Assembly (NCBI GenBank): GCA_963377175.1
Contig: CAUJNA010003500.1
Coordinates: 61,670-125,669, forward strand
Direction of reading: 5' to 3'
DNA length: 64,000 nt
DNA from: Effrenium voratum
Taxonomy: Eukaryota > Sar > Dinophyceae > Suessiales > Symbiodiniaceae
The notes under the pieces are model-generated. The model was not told the origin of the DNA. It saw nothing but the letters and a program-made list of their open reading frames with translations, and searched no databases. Both the position numbers and the translations under genes were made by a program. How positions within the stretch are numbered: position 1 is the stretch's first letter; each line of letters begins with the position of its first letter. Positions 17,931-29,787 of the stretch are shown piece after piece.

Positions 17931-18479
17931 GCGCGTGCTCCTTGCGCTGGAATGGGGGGCCCTGGCAATGCAGCCGGGAAGCCGGCCTGTTTTGAGGGGT
18001 TCCCAGATTTTGGGCTCCGAAAGCCTGGCTGGGTGCTGGAGTGGTGCTGCTTACTCTGAATGGGGGGCCCTTTGGTGGTCGGGTCCATGGACGCTACGGG
18101 GAGACGCAGCGTAGCTGCCCAAACCTTCATGGTCCTTGAGCCCAAGAACCCTCACCATTTGAGCAGCGAGCATATGCTCCCAGGCGGGTGTTTCTCAATC
18201 TCATTTCTATTTTAGGCTAGACCATGAACTAGAGTCAGAGCACATGATTTCCTGTGTACGCCAGATGTCCAAGATGCAGGGTTCCTTGTGTGCCCCCCCG
18301 CTTGAGTGTTCAACTGCTTAAGTGGGTTACAGCCATGGGACTAACCCCAGTTGCATCCATGGTTATAGCCTACTTAGGAAGTTCCACCCTATTTTAACCA
18401 TATCCATGCTCGTAGCCTTCCTGCAAGGTTCATATTTACCACTGGGCTAGGTGGGAGCATAGCCTGCCTCAGTTGCAAC

Positions 18480-18668
18480 CTACCCCTCAGTCGCCAACCG
18501 CCCCCAGCCGCCCCATCCGCAGACCCGCCTCCGCCGACGCCTTCGAAGCGCCGACATCGCAGGAGCTGGAGGCCCACACCCTGCGGCGCCTCACCTGGGA
18601 GGCGGAGGCCGAGCGCCGCGCGCGCACCGACGAGCCCAAGGCGCGGAGCCGCCGGCGCGCGAGTCCCC
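18480..18668 (+). CDS. Probable exon, Arg/Glu-rich
   Basis: A GC-rich open frame includes S-Q-E-L-E-A-H-T-L-R-R-L and E-A-E-R-R-A-R-T-D-E-P-K-A-R, a charged, helix-prone segment. It stands out sharply from the T-rich flanks. Splice sites are not clear. Confidence 0.45.
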
Positions 18669-19233
18669 GAAGATTTTTTTTGGGATGCCTCCCCCTTTTG
18701 GCAGAGACGAGTTTTTCCTTCTTTTTTGTTTTCTTCAAACACTTGTTTTCTTGTTTTTTTTGGGGGGAAAGGGGGAGTGGAAGGTGGGAGTGTGTCTTTT
18801 TTGGCGGGGGACGCACAGCTGTTTTGGGTTGGAAGACAAAAGGAAGCACTTTGGGGTTCACAAAATAGAAACTTCCTTACCTTCCTTTTGGTTGGTTGAG
18901 GGAAACTTGAGTTTGAGACAACTCCACAAAAACGGGCCAACACGAGATCCCTCGAAAACCGGCACGCAGCGGAAGTCTCTTTGGGGGGAAGCACCCCAGT
19001 TAGAGACGCGCTGAGGGTTGCGCGAAGCTCCCTTAGAACCGAGGTGCAAGGCCGCCACATGGCCGGTGTTTCGCATGGGGCCATGTGATGCAAGCCGAGA
19101 AGGCCAATCAGACACCTGCTGTGGCAGCAGTTGGAACATCACCTTGCTAAGGTCCATGCTGTTTTGGTTTGGGGGGTGCACCGCGCCCTTGCCAGCGAAC
19201 TTGGTCTTAGAGGCCATAACATATACAAACACA

Positions 19234-19270
<37 letters not shown>

Positions 19271-20217
19271 TGCCACGTTGCATGTATGGTATATTACATG
19301 CATATATATATATATACACATAGAGATAGATGGATACATTTGTAAGTCTGATTACATGTATGCATGTGTGTACACATGCTGTATGTTCATTTGTTCATAT
19401 GTGCTTAGGTCAGCTTTCGGCACCTTCGGCTGGCTTGATCTGTGCGCAGGTGGACGAACACGGCGAGGAGGTCCCACCAGTGGGGGCCCCTAGTTGAATT
19501 TGGTGCCATGTTGGACCCCGCTTAAGGTGGCGCCTTTTAAAAGGGGCCCCTGGTTTTCAGAACCCTCGGGTGATGTTTGAAGGGTCATGTTTGAAGGGTG
19601 ATGTTTGAAGGGGACAGTTATAAGGACCCCTAGGGTTAAACGAGCGCTGCCAGAGAACAAATGAGCAGATTGGCATTTCGCCACTCAATGAGAAAATGGG
19701 CGGACCTCAAACGGAGGGCCGCCTCCAAGTAGTTTGAACACCTCGCACCATATTTTTTTCTGGGGTTGAAGATGCCACCGGAGTCTTTTGGCTGACCTGG
19801 GTGGGAGGCATGTTGTAGAGGTCTGCATATTTTTCTCATGACATGCTTGTATTTCCGACGGCGCCTCTGGATCAAACTCTGGGTCAAATTGGAGGGACTG
19901 AGAACAAAGTGGGGTGTAAGACGAACGGCGGTTGTGAGGGGACAGCTCCGTGGTTGGAGGCGGGGATGAAGCCCAACTTCCAGGCAGCTACTGCTAGTGG
20001 GCCAACAGAGAAATTCACCGCGACAAGAACCAAAGGACAAATCCGAGCTGGCGGCCGCGCCCATTGGGATCCTTGGAAAAAAGAGGAACATTGACCTAGT
20101 ATGAAGCCAGCATGCTGCGGTGTTCATGGGCCTGGCAACCAGAGGTTCTTTGCTCGTGGAATGCCCGGCTGTTGTGCTTGAAGTTCACCTTCGCCTTCCT
20201 CAAGCGGCACCTTGCAG
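18669..20217. other. Intronic/intergenic stretch without recognisable gene
   Basis: It contains a T/G-rich tract (18680-18800), (AT)n tracts at 19236-19268 and 19300-19316, and a GTGATGTTTGAAGGG direct repeat (about three copies, 19569-19612). I see no supported exon. Confidence 0.6.
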
Positions 20218-20281
20218 CGTGACGCCTTTCGAGCGCGCGCAGGACCCACGGCCCGTGCGGCCAGACGAGGATGCGCTGGAG
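20218..20281 (+). CDS. Exon of unrecognised gene (chain c, exon 1)
   Basis: Acceptor CACCTTGCAG, one base, then 21 codons V-T-P-F-E-R-A-Q-D-P-R-P...A-L-E to donor GAG|GTGCGG. It ends in phase 0, matching the exon at 20926. Confidence 0.55.
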
Positions 20282-20925
20282 GTGCGGAGAATTGGGGAGA
20301 GGGTGGTGGGGGGTGGGGAGGTTGGGCCAGATGTATGGTGGGAACACGATGGTTGGCACTAGGCTGACAGAATGACAAAAAAGAGGCACACTTTTCTGGC
20401 TTTAGGACTTGTGGCACTTCTGATCACAGACACTGGGTCAGGATATTCGGTGTGCCAGTATGCAGGCTGATGGTCTTTCTTCTACCCTCTGCGTGCGGCG
20501 CAAGGCCTTTTTGAGATGATGGTAGTCTTCCAAGACCCAGTGGTCCACTTTGATTGTTGGACGGGCTTTCTATTTTCCCATCAACGAGGCCCTTTGACAA
20601 GGGCCAGAGGGCTCTGGGGGTCTGTGGCTGGCTTGGGGGTTTCGTTGTGGCATGATATGCTTGGGTTCGGGTTGGATCTGAGGGAGCGTTTCTTCCTCTG
20701 GCAGCTACAGCCCCCCCCCCCTGGCGGCTCTTCTGGATGGCCGTGGCTCAAACATCGCCCAAGCGCCAAGTTGTAACTTGTGCACAGAAGTCCGCGTTGT
20801 TTTCTTCTTTTTTCTCCTCTTTTTTGAGGGTGGCCAGAGCTTCCCCCGGAAGAAGTTTCCAGACAACTCCCAGGGAGACGCGACGACTCTGCCACCTCCT
20901 GCCCGGCCGCCCGCTGCCCGCTCAG

Positions 20926-21019
20926 GGCATGGGCTTCCCCAAGGGCGCGCGGATGCACGGCTTCGAGGAGGCCTCCGATCCGCCGAGCGGATCGGTTCGG
21001 GAGCTGCGGTCAGCGCTTG
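20926..21019 (+). CDS. Exon of unrecognised gene (chain c, exon 2)
   Basis: Between acceptor GCCCGCTCAG and donor CTTG|GTGCGT are 31 codons (G-M-G-F-P-K-G-A-R-M-H-G-F-E-E...) and one base. Joined to 22202 this makes a Glu codon (G+AA), so the chain stays open. Confidence 0.65.
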
Positions 21020-21290
21020 GTGCGTTCGTTTAAAACGGGACCCGGGGGGGACATGGGGGGGGGGACGAGCTTTTGAGAAACGGCGTGCACGAAAATGGGG
21101 ACTCACTCATTTTCCCAGGTGCTTTGAGTGAAAGAAGTGATTTTTGGACCATGATATGGAGGCTTGTTTTGTGACTTGGAGTTTGTGGTTCTATTTAGTT
21201 CTACTTGAAGCCTTTGGTGTACGCGGCATGCACGAGCGGGGGATCGGTGGTGGGGGGGGGGGGCTGTTGGCAGCGGTGGTAGTGCTGGAT

Positions 21291-21294
<4 letters not shown>

Positions 21295-21352
<58 letters not shown>

Positions 21353-21420
21353 CTCTCTTTTTTCTCTCTTTCTCTCCCTTTTTCTCCCTCTCTCTCAGTC
21401 TGTCTCTCTGCTTTGCGGAT
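21295..21420. repeat. (CT)n microsatellite
   Basis: A long CT dinucleotide tract with a degenerate TTTCTCTC tail. Its L-S-L-S and R-E-R-E frames are artefacts. Confidence 0.9.
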
Positions 21421-21554
21421 TGGGTTGATCAGGGATGGTGCCAAGACCATCTTCCCCTGGTAGAAGGTTCAGCAGACCTCCGCCAGCTTGCCAAAGAAAC
21501 CCAGCGAGCGGTGTGCGGAACGACCCCTGAAGGTTCCCCTCACTGGGACCACTC

Positions 21555-21687
21555 AAATGGCTGTGGTTGTCAAAACCGTTTTGGGATCCCATTTTGGGCG
21601 ATTGGTGAATTCACCACCCATTTTAGTCTAGCGCAGATTGGGATGTTCACTCAAGGTACGATTTGGATTCTGACCCTTGGCCAAATG
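21555..21687 (+). mobile_element. Family B TIR element, copy 1
   Basis: The ends AATGGCTGTGGTTGTCAAAA and TTCTGACCCTTGGCCAAAT match the family B terminal repeats (ATGGCCATGGGTCAAAA and complement). The interior has the family signatures GGGATCCCATTTTGG and GAATTCACCACCCATTTTAG. Confidence 0.75.
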
Positions 21688-22201
21688 ACATCATAGGAGA
21701 CATGTCAAATTTCACGAAGTATGGACCAACAATTCAAGCAACATGTCTAGCATTTGAGGTGTGAGAGTGGATTTCTTTGACGTGAATTCCACCGGAGAGG
21801 GATGATTGCCGGGAGAGGACGCCGTTCCTTTCCAGGATTGCCGACCACTTGTTTTAGCTCGCGGGTATGTGTTAATCAGAGTTGGAGCCCTTCAAATGCT
21901 TGGTGTCAGGTTAGTTTTTCAAAGCAGGATTCGACAGGTTCCTAGATTTAGCATCATACTCAGACGTTCAACCACTCGTGTTAATACCATAGACTCTGGT
22001 TGTTTTCTTAAAGCGGTTTTCCAGACCCTGGCTTCAGGATTACAAAGGTCTTGTAATATGTTTTTTTAGGGCAGACGGGCAGACGGGTTTGACTCAGGTT
22101 CTGGTATTTCAAGCCAGCCAGCTGTGCAACGGCCGAAATTGTGCATCAGCCAGTTCGAGCCTCAAGACTGGATCAATCTCCAGGGCCAGAAAACCGCGCA
22201 G

Positions 22202-22309
22202 AATATCCTTTCATGTTCTCGGACGCGCGACCCGTCCGGGAGGCCCTGAGCATGGAGGCGCACGTGTGGCTGGCGGAGCAGGGTCTCCGCCAGGCGTGGA
22301 CCCTGGAGG
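22202..22309 (+). CDS. Exon of unrecognised gene (chain c, exon 3)
   Basis: Acceptor ACCGCGCAG, then two bases and 35 codons (Y-P-F-M-F-S-D-A-R-P-V-R-E-A-L...A-W-T-L-E), then donor GAGG|GTGGGT. It is in phase with 20926-21019. Confidence 0.65.
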
Positions 22310-22334
22310 GTGGGTTTGGTGAGTGGGCGGCTTG

Positions 22335-22466
22335 CATAGCGCTATGGGTCAAAATCAATGGGATCCCATTTTGGTTGGTAGGTGCACCACCCATTTTCGG
22401 CTTTACTTTAGTGGGGATTGGGATGTTCACGGGGGGAATGATTTGGCTTTTGACCCATGGCCATAT
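22335..22466 (+). mobile_element. Family B TIR element, copy 2
   Basis: It begins ..CTATGGGTCAAAAT and ends TTTTGACCCATGGCCATAT, the clearest pair of family B terminal repeats. It lies 25 bases inside the intron that follows 22309. Confidence 0.8.
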
Positions 22467-23132
22467 CATCGATGCCCAACTCGTGGTGTTCCAGTTGTCA
22501 GCCTCGCCTTGTTCAGGAGATGCGGGGCAGTGAGGCGAACAAGGCGCGGGATGTATCCAGGATGTTGCATGAGATGAGGGAGGGGTCGGTATGGCATCAG
22601 CATCGGGTTGCAGAGACAAAGGCCATTTTTTTTGAGTGATTGTTTGGTCTTGTTGGAACCAATTGATCATTACTGCTGTCTTGATTATGGGAAATCAGAC
22701 ACCAAAGCGGTCTCCAATGGCGCGGCATCATGTATGACTCCCTCTTGTTGTTTGTTCTTTGTGGCGGAGTTCCATGATGCTTTCTGGATCACAAAGGGGT
22801 CGCGTTCGCGGGCTTATCGCGAATGAGCCCCTGTCACAACGGCCTACTGATTGTAAGGATGAGCACATGTCCTTGTTTGGAAATCAGGATGTTGGACATT
22901 TGGAATCCTTGATGTCGTTTTCCCTCACAACTGACTTCACCAGGCGCTCGTGTCCCTTGCTTTTGGCAGACCCTCCCTGGAAATCCAGTGCTTGGACCTC
23001 CTTTAGTAATAGTACTCTCTATTGTAGATTTTCTCTTTCTATTCAATACTAAAGTAGAATTGGCCATACTAAAGTAAGTACTGTCCCTCCAAGACTCCCA
23101 GGATTTCACTAAAGAGGGTTCAGCTGACTGGT

Positions 23133-23262
23133 TCCACTGTTCAGGGCGGGGGTCCGTGTAAAGAGGGTCCAACATTACGACACCCAGCTGCAGTCGCTTC
23201 AGGGCTCCTTCGAGCTGCTGGAGAAGTGTCTGGCCCTTCGCCTCCGCCGGGGACGCCCGATT
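23133..23262 (+). CDS. Exon of unrecognised gene
   Basis: The frame reads V-Q-H-Y-D-T-Q-L-Q-S-L-Q-G-S-F-E-L-L-E-K, helix-like and strongly protein-like. The likely acceptor is CCACTGTTCAG near 23143, which leaves a one-base start that does not match the previous exon's phase, so a small exon may be missing between them. No clear donor. Confidence 0.45.
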
Positions 23263-23280
23263 TTTTTTGGGCCGGGAGTC

Positions 23281-23411
23281 CGTGTGGCAAAATCGTACCC
23301 CATGGAACATCCCAATCCAACCACTGAAATAGGTCCAAAAATGGGTGAAGTCACCATAGTCACCTACCAACCAAAATGGGATCCCAAAACGGTTTTGACA
23401 ATCACAGCCAT
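23281..23411 (-). mobile_element. Family B TIR element, copy 3 (inverted)
   Basis: Reverse-orientation copy with the same internal signatures (CCAAAATGGGATCCCAAAAC). It explains part of a 300-codon minus-strand frame, which is therefore not a gene. Confidence 0.75.
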
Positions 23412-24401
23412 GTTGGCTCGCGCCATGGTGAAGAGAGACCTGCCGCAAAGTGGGCGGCCCCCCACTTCCGCAGCACTCCTGGGCTTTTACAACTTTTTGC
23501 GGGCCAAAGGCGCAAGTTGGAGCTTTTTGAAATGGTTCAAGCCATTTCGGGAAGTGGGTTGGGGTCATTGTGGCAGGGATGGTGATCCCTTGAGACGTTT
23601 TGTAGACAAGCATGGTAAGCAATCGATGGCCCACAGGACTTTGGACCGTGGCACAAATGGGAAATGGGCGCCAAGGGATGGTCTCCCTTTTGGTTTCGTA
23701 TGAAAACCAAAAAGGGTTCCCCAAAAAAGAGGACACACCCAGAAGTATGTGTTTCCGGAAGCGGGAACCACTCCCCTTTTTGGATGATGCGAAGCAGAAA
23801 CCAAAGCCAACCTTCTACCCGCCCACAAAACTTGACCCCCCTTTCGCGGAAAGTTGTCTTCCAGGTGCCCTTCTGCAGGTGCGATGGTGAGAGGCAGTGG
23901 GGGGATGCATCATCTAAATGTTTCCTTTTCCCCAGGAACTTGGATTCGGCGGTTAACAAACAGCCCCATTTCGACAAAATTTCGAAAGGAAGCCAAAAAG
24001 ACAGCAACCCAAAGTTTCTCCAACAACCCAGGTGCTGGAAAGAGGGTCCCCACAAAGATCCCACGGGTTCCCAGTTGGTAACCCTTGGGTTTTGGAGAAA
24101 GGACAACGCCATGTCGTGGGAGGGGTGTCCGACGCAAATGCTTAGGCTATCGCCACTTCCTGCGGCCTCCGCTGGTGGACGCCTGGACCCCCGGATCAAA
24201 CAACCATTTGGTTATGAGCTACAAGAGTTGGAGCCACCTCGCAAGTGGTTGGACATGAATGTTCGCCTACATGATGTCCACCAAAGGGTCCCCCCCCAAA
24301 AAAAATGTGCCCAGTGGAGTCTGCCTGATTCCATGGCCATATGGGTGTGACAATGGGGAACTCATCCTTCACGGGCTGGGGCGTTTTTCGGACTCGCACA
24401 G

Positions 24402-24461
24402 GTGGACGTGCTGGTGAACGAGATTGAAGACCCAGAGAAGGCGGCGGAGCTGTGGTTTTTG
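24402..24461 (+). CDS. Exon of unrecognised gene (chain d, exon 1)
   Basis: Exactly 20 codons (V-D-V-L-V-N-E-I-E-D-P-E-K-A-A-E-L-W-F-L) lie between acceptor ACTCGCACAG and donor TTG|GTATAT, phase 0 on both sides. Confidence 0.65.
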
Positions 24462-25326
24462 GTATATGATGCGCAGCGCCCAACCCACATTTTTTTTGGG
24501 GCCATTTGAGTGGGTGGCTCCAGTTGCCTGGTTTAGGTAAAGTTGGAGTTCTTATGTTCGTAGGACCGCAGTGAATTGGGTTTTTGGGCACCCCAAATCG
24601 CCATGGAGCACAGCAGACAGAACCACCAAGCCGGGCCAGTGGCTACGGGGTTCCCAATTCACCCGGGAAGCCTTGCACACGGCAACTTTCGGGGTCACTT
24701 ACTTGCTTGGACGCGTTTGCAGCTGCAACAGCAGGGTTTCACATTGAGAAGGCATGACTCGAGGATATTCGAAGGATGACGCCACTTCTAAAAAAATGGG
24801 TTTTGATTATATCGATTCGAGATCAATCAAGTTTGGTTTGCGTGCTTTACTTCCTTGATGGCTCACCAGGTGAGAGAACCACGCTACATTACGGGCACTG
24901 TCACAGTTGTGTTTCTTTTCTGTACGGAAGTGTGTGTATTTTTTCCTAAGGATTGTGATTCCAGTTGCTCCCATTCGGTACTGTTTGCCACTGGAATCAC
25001 TCAACACTCGCCGTGAATTCGGCTCTCCCCTCTTGCCCAAGAATTTCGGTTTCCCGAGCCTCAAAGGACCCCCGACAGGAAACGCGTCAAGGACGCAGGG
25101 CGGTTGGTTTCCTTTTCGCTTCGGTCTCGCGGAGAAAATGCGTCGCATAGGCACCACACTCGGTTCCCGGCCGTCCGGTTCCTTAGGTGTTTCTTTTTGG
25201 AAATGAATTTGAGTTTCGTGGGGGTTTCCGTTTCACACACAAGTTCCAAGCTTTTCGCAGGGATCATAAAAATCGGACGGGCCCCAGCTCTGAGCGTCGT
25301 TTTCGCTCCGCGAAGACGTTTTGCAG

Positions 25327-25412
25327 GTGCGGCTGCCGGAGAGTTATGAGCTCCTCACGGGGGACTTGAACCACTTCTCGCCGCCCGGAGGCCCTAGGAA
25401 AGCAAGGGGAAG
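25327..25412 (+). CDS. Exon of unrecognised gene (chain d, exon 2)
   Basis: Acceptor ACGTTTTGCAG, then V-R-L-P-E-S-Y-E-L-L-T-G-D-L-N-H-F-S-P-P in phase 0. The probable donor is a GC site, AAG|GCAAGT-like (AG|GCAAGT). The two leftover bases (AG) plus A from the next exon give Arg. Confidence 0.6.
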
Positions 25413-26454
25413 GCAAGTGGAATTCCACGGGGGGTACCCTTGGTGTGGTGGGAACCTTTTTTTCAACCGCCTTGTTTAGGACGTGTGCTATTGTCCGTGA
25501 TTCCATTTACCTGCATAGGTAATTGTGGGAAGGAACCACCCTTTAAAAACCAAGTGGACGTTGGCAAAGGGTTATCTACCATACTGGCTGCTGGGATCCG
25601 TAGCCAAGTGTCCAAGGCACTGCTCCATCCTCCAATTTATCGAGGGTGGGGTACAACGAGCTCTGAAGGAAGGAAGCGAAGGATGGAGAAACAGCGAGGT
25701 TCAGTCAGAAACACCACGTAGTCTACAGCCTATGTGTGTGTCTTTCTTTGAGGGTCCCCCCATTGTGGTGGTTTTTAAAGGAAGCCAACAGGAGAACTCA
25801 CGCCCTTTTGGTGGGTGCCCCCACATGGCGCAACTAAACCTCCCCGAAGCTCCCCTGCCTCCCCCAGTGTTTCGGGAACGGAGCTGTCTGAGGCAGAACC
25901 TTCCAGGGGACGGCGCGGAGTCAGGCGGGAAAAGCTACTTGTGACAGGCAAGTCACAAGGGCAGGTCACAATCAGAGGTGTTCGTTTCTTTTCTGGCTTT
26001 AGTTTGGTCGAGCCAGGCTTTTTTTTTTTTTTAATCATTTACCGGTTCCATCTGGTTGTCCAAGGTCGGAACATCACACATCAGGTGCCCCTGTTGGTCC
26101 GATGAGGGCTCCGGGGCTTGACCGCGCACGGTGGGTCGCTTCAAACGGCGTCTCCGCCAGGCGCTACGAAGAAGCAAGGCCGAAAGCTTACCAGACTGCT
26201 GGACACAGACCGAATGCTCAGGGCGCAGCCGTTTTCTTTTCGTTTTAGCGGCCGTCCTTGGCCAAAGCTCAGGACAAGTTCCTCAAGGGTAGGGGGACTT
26301 TCCCCATCGAATTTTATGAGAAATCCTGGGACGAGATGCGCGGGGTTGAACCGCAGGGGCGCGAATGATCGGCTCCCTCCATTTTTTCCCATCATCTGTC
26401 TAAGGCCTGTTCAAGAGATTTCTCCTAACCGTTTCCTCTGGTCATGTCTCGTCC

Positions 26455-26870
26455 TACGGTTGAAAAGGATAGACTCGTGAATAGAGGAATAACCGTGAAT
26501 AAGAGAGAATCATTGACAGACAGTAAATAGAAAAGACTAGAAACATAAAATACAAATTTATAATAAACAATATGAAAAAGATATGACAAGGAAAAACATC
26601 TACTTCTATAAAATGCTGTTGGTATCTTGTCATGTCTTTATTGTTTACCTTCATTCCCTTTCATTCATTTCCTAGACTTAGAATGGAAATGAAATAGAAA
26701 GAAAGGGAATGATAGTACAGAAAACCAAATATTATAATCTTAGAATTATAAAATATTTGTCTATTTCTTTATTATTAGTGTTTGGGGTTTTATTAAGAGA
26801 TCTCCCAAACACTCCAAATAATAAAGACATGACAAGGAACAGGAATGGAATGACATGTGACTTTCCTTCT
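26455..26870. other. AT-rich island
   Basis: About 400 bp of markedly A/T-rich sequence within a roughly 50% GC region. It contains the TIR element at 26626-26836. No coding content is supported. Confidence 0.75.
26626..26836. mobile_element. MITE-like element with 17-bp perfect TIR
   Basis: CTTGTCATGTCTTTATT at 26626-26642 is the exact reverse complement of 26820-26836. A second inner inverted pair (CATTCCCTTTC and GAAAGGGAATG) lies at about 26653-26711. At 211 bp with no coding capacity, it fits a miniature inverted-repeat element. Confidence 0.65.
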
Positions 26871-27020
26871 CTCACTCTCTTCCCACTGCTGGAACTTTGG
26901 TGGTCATGTTAACCATTTTTGACGGGACACCCAGCCCCCCCCCCCCCCACCCTCCGGGGAAATTGGTGTGTCATCTTGATCGCTCTGATCGCTCTGTGGG
27001 AGACCCAGACACCGACCGAG

Positions 27021-27091
27021 AGGCAAGCACGTCTATGTCATCGGCCAGCGCTTTGATGCCTGGGAGAACTGGACCGCTGAGTGCCCCGACC
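27021..27091 (+). CDS. Exon of unrecognised gene (chain d, exon 3)
   Basis: One base completes an Arg codon from 25412, then 23 codons read G-K-H-V-Y-V-I-G-Q-R-F-D-A-W-E-N-W-T-A-E-C-P-D to donor GACC|GTGGGG. Two other frames are open here, but this one is the most protein-like and keeps phase. Confidence 0.55.
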
Positions 27092-27142
27092 GTGGGGGGG
27101 AGGGGGGGGGCGTTTTGGGCGTTGTTGGCGCTTCAGCTTGGG

Positions 27143-27260
27143 CAGGGCTCCTTAAAAGAAATCTCCATTTTGCCACCATTTGAAACATGCTGCTTTTTCA
27201 ACACCAAAATAAAGGGAAACCACCATTTACAAGGCAATGTGTATAATGTAAGGATTTCTG
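27143..27260 (+). mobile_element. Family D TIR element, copy 1
   Basis: It starts CAGGGCTCCTTAAAAGAAA and ends GTATAATGTAAGGAT. The family includes near-identical interiors (AAGGCAATG and ACACCAAAA segments) at 44893 and 57998. Confidence 0.75.
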
Positions 27261-27288
27261 TTGGGGACATGTCAAACGGGAAATAGGC

Positions 27289-27402
27289 CATAGGTGTCCT
27301 TTTGATCGGATAGTTTGGGATAGAACTGGATGGGTTCCACTGGTTTAGGCTGGTTTTTAATGCCCCGTTTAGCAGGCAAGCCCATCTGCTTTGAATCAGC
27401 AG
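27289..27402 (+). mobile_element. Family A TIR element, copy 2 (right end degenerate)
   Basis: It starts CATAGGTGTCCTTTTGATCGG, the family A left terminus. The interior matches other copies, but the right terminal repeat is not recognisable. It follows family D copy 1 within 30 bp. Confidence 0.6.
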
Positions 27403-27526
27403 GAGAACGGGGGGCCAATTTGTGCCACGGTCACGTGCTTGTGCACCCTGAAAGCTTTCCAGTGGCAGTTGGGACCAAGGGAACTGGGGACCTTTGACCA
27501 GGCCCAGAATTTATGTTACTCTTGAG

Positions 27527-27642
27527 CATAGGTGTCCTTTTTGGATGTTTTGCTCGGAAAATCGATGGCGATTCCTGGTTTACCTGGTGGTTTAATCATC
27601 TACCAGGGAAACCCATCTATTTCCCCTAAAAGGACACCTATG
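27527..27642 (+). mobile_element. Family A TIR element, copy 3, with perfect 8-bp target-site duplication
   Basis: The ends CATAGGTGTCC(TTTTT) and (A)AGGACACCTATG are inverted repeats. CTCTTGAG flanks the element on both sides (27519-27526 and 27643-27650). Length is 116 bp. The right flank ends in AG, so GT within the left end and this AG could serve as splice sites. Confidence 0.8.
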
Positions 27643-28379
27643 CTCTTGAGGTGATGTAGGTTCGCTGGACATTGCAAGACCAAACACTCACAAGGCCACC
27701 GACTTGTGTTTTTGTTTGGTTCTCTGACCGCTTATTGGTAAGCGGAACTTGAAATGATCCAAGAAAGCAGATGGGCTGCCTGGCTGCCTTTCTTCTCCTT
27801 TCTTTGAACAGGGCACAAGAGCCGAACTGAGAGACGGCTCATGGCTGACGGCCAGTGTACTTCCAGTGTACCAATTACCCAAGTCGTGCGGGGCTGAAAT
27901 CAGCAAAGGCACCCTTTTACCACAGCGCCAAGCGCAGCATTTGGGTCTGAGTGCACTTTGTTCACTTGCCAAGTTCCGACCCCTGCCATTCTTATCCAGG
28001 GGTCGACTTCTTCGGCTGGCCTTCGATTTCGTCTTCGATTAGCTGGTTTCCACTGGCCCCCAAACACTACCCCCAGACTTTGAATGGGATATACGGCCAC
28101 CATATGGCCACTAAAGGGTATATACTTTCGTTTCCTAAGCCGGTTTCCATATGCAGCCACCTAATTTTCAGGGTATATTCCGCTAATTTCCATATACAGC
28201 CACCATATAGCCACTATATAGCCACTAAAGGGTATCTACCCCAAATGTCTCCTGGGAGTGGTGTGGGGCTAGCGGACACCATCGACCTTTGGAGCCGGCC
28301 AGGTATCCAGTCCCCATCCGCCGGCTGTGCAACATGAAAGTCGCCTTCGCGCGCCCGGCGTCGATTCTTTTTCTCCCCC

Positions 28380-28415
<36 letters not shown>

Positions 28416-28425
28416 TTATTATGTT
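28380..28425. repeat. (ATT)n microsatellite
   Basis: Trinucleotide TTA/ATT tract. Confidence 0.9.
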
Positions 28426-29787
28426 ATTTGTTTCCTGCTCGGAGGATCTGCCTCTTTCAGGGAAACCAATTAGCAGGGATACAGGGGAACCAGGGATACG
28501 GGAGCCGACAAACACCGGGGCTATGTCACATCAATTCTCGATCCTTTGGTGACATGATTCTGGTGGGCAAGGCCTCATGCTGTTGGTACCTTTGGTTGTC
28601 CACCCAACGGACCGTCGCCCATTCCGGGCAATGTTCGGATCCGTTTGGTGATGGTTGATCTGAACATCTACCGGTGGAGACAACCCAAACGCCGAAGGCG
28701 TTTTTGGATGTTCATGACTCCATTTACTTAGAGAGCTGGAGGTTGTGAGTCGGAAGGGCCTCCGCATTCCTTCAAGACATGACTCCCCAAATAAGACGGT
28801 TTCCCTTGAGTTTCCCATTGCAGCCCCACAAAAGGGAGACACCCACGTGAGCCTCGGGGTCCACATTCGGCTTCCGGGGATTTCCGTTGGGTTCTCTTCG
28901 GTCCAAACCTCGGCTCCAATGCGCGTGCGCGAGCCATCCGCCAGTTGCCGCAAGCTCCTTCGGAGAACCGGGGACCTCCGCCTCACGCGCCCGGCACTTG
29001 GCGCGCGTGACAGAGAGCGAAGCTTGGGCGCTGGAACGGCAGAAGCTAAGGCTAAGAGTGCAAGGGTGAAGCTTGAAGAGAAAGGTGTTAGAAGCTAAAG
29101 CAACATTTTGTGTGGTTTAGAAGCTACAGGCCCAGTTTGGATCTTACACGCTTTTTGTCCCTGTTTTTCTTCCTTTTTTTTTTTTGAGGGGGGGGTGGGC
29201 GTTTCAAGGAGCCCATTCAATGGGGACTTTAATGTATGCACATCGCGTGTTTTTCTCACTGTCGGCGTCCATTTTCTGGTTTCCCAGCACTAGGCCACCG
29301 GGTTGGGAGCGGTAGCCCACAGGTCGAAGGGCACCAAACTCCTTTTGCAGGCGACAAATCCCAAGCTGCCCAGCCTCAACATGGCGGTCTCTCTTTGAGC
29401 CGTTTTCTTATTTGCGTGGGTTTCTTTGAGTAGTTTCCTTTGGGCACATGATGGAACACGAGCGGAGAAAAGAAACCCGGAACCTGCAAAGCGAACACAC
29501 AAAAAGGCCTTAGGCCGCTGGGTTTTCAGACTTCGAAAGAAGGCCACCGGGAATTGACATGCCATTCTTACTTGATCCGGAAGCCGAAGTCTGGCAAGGC
29601 TTCTAGTCCTGAATGGCTCAGCACGGTTTGTTGTTCGAAAGTGTTCCCGAACTTCTTCCTCACGTTCGGTGAGAATCTCAGTCGGATGTGGGAATTATCC
29701 CACCCAATGGTCCATGTGGGAATTATCCCAATCTGTCCAGTGTCCGAACCAGGAACTAGGGATTCCTTTTGACATCCACTTTGACAG

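Noticed and set aside
18389..19093. 234-codon minus-strand open frame
   Set aside because: It opposes a better plus-strand Arg/Glu-rich exon and runs into a G/T-rich simple tract.
21289..21428. Leu/Ser and Arg/Glu repeat proteins from CT tracts (also 34940-35229)
   Set aside because: Simple-sequence translations only.
21555..21687. Shared peptide with N-R-F-G-I-P-F-W and I-G-M-F as a conserved protein domain
   Set aside because: It appears wherever the family B element occurs, in both orientations relative to genes, and tracks the DNA element rather than a protein.
22834..23736. 300-codon minus-strand open frame
   Set aside because: Its middle is the translated family B element also seen at 21555 and 45738, and it crosses a plus-strand exon-like segment.
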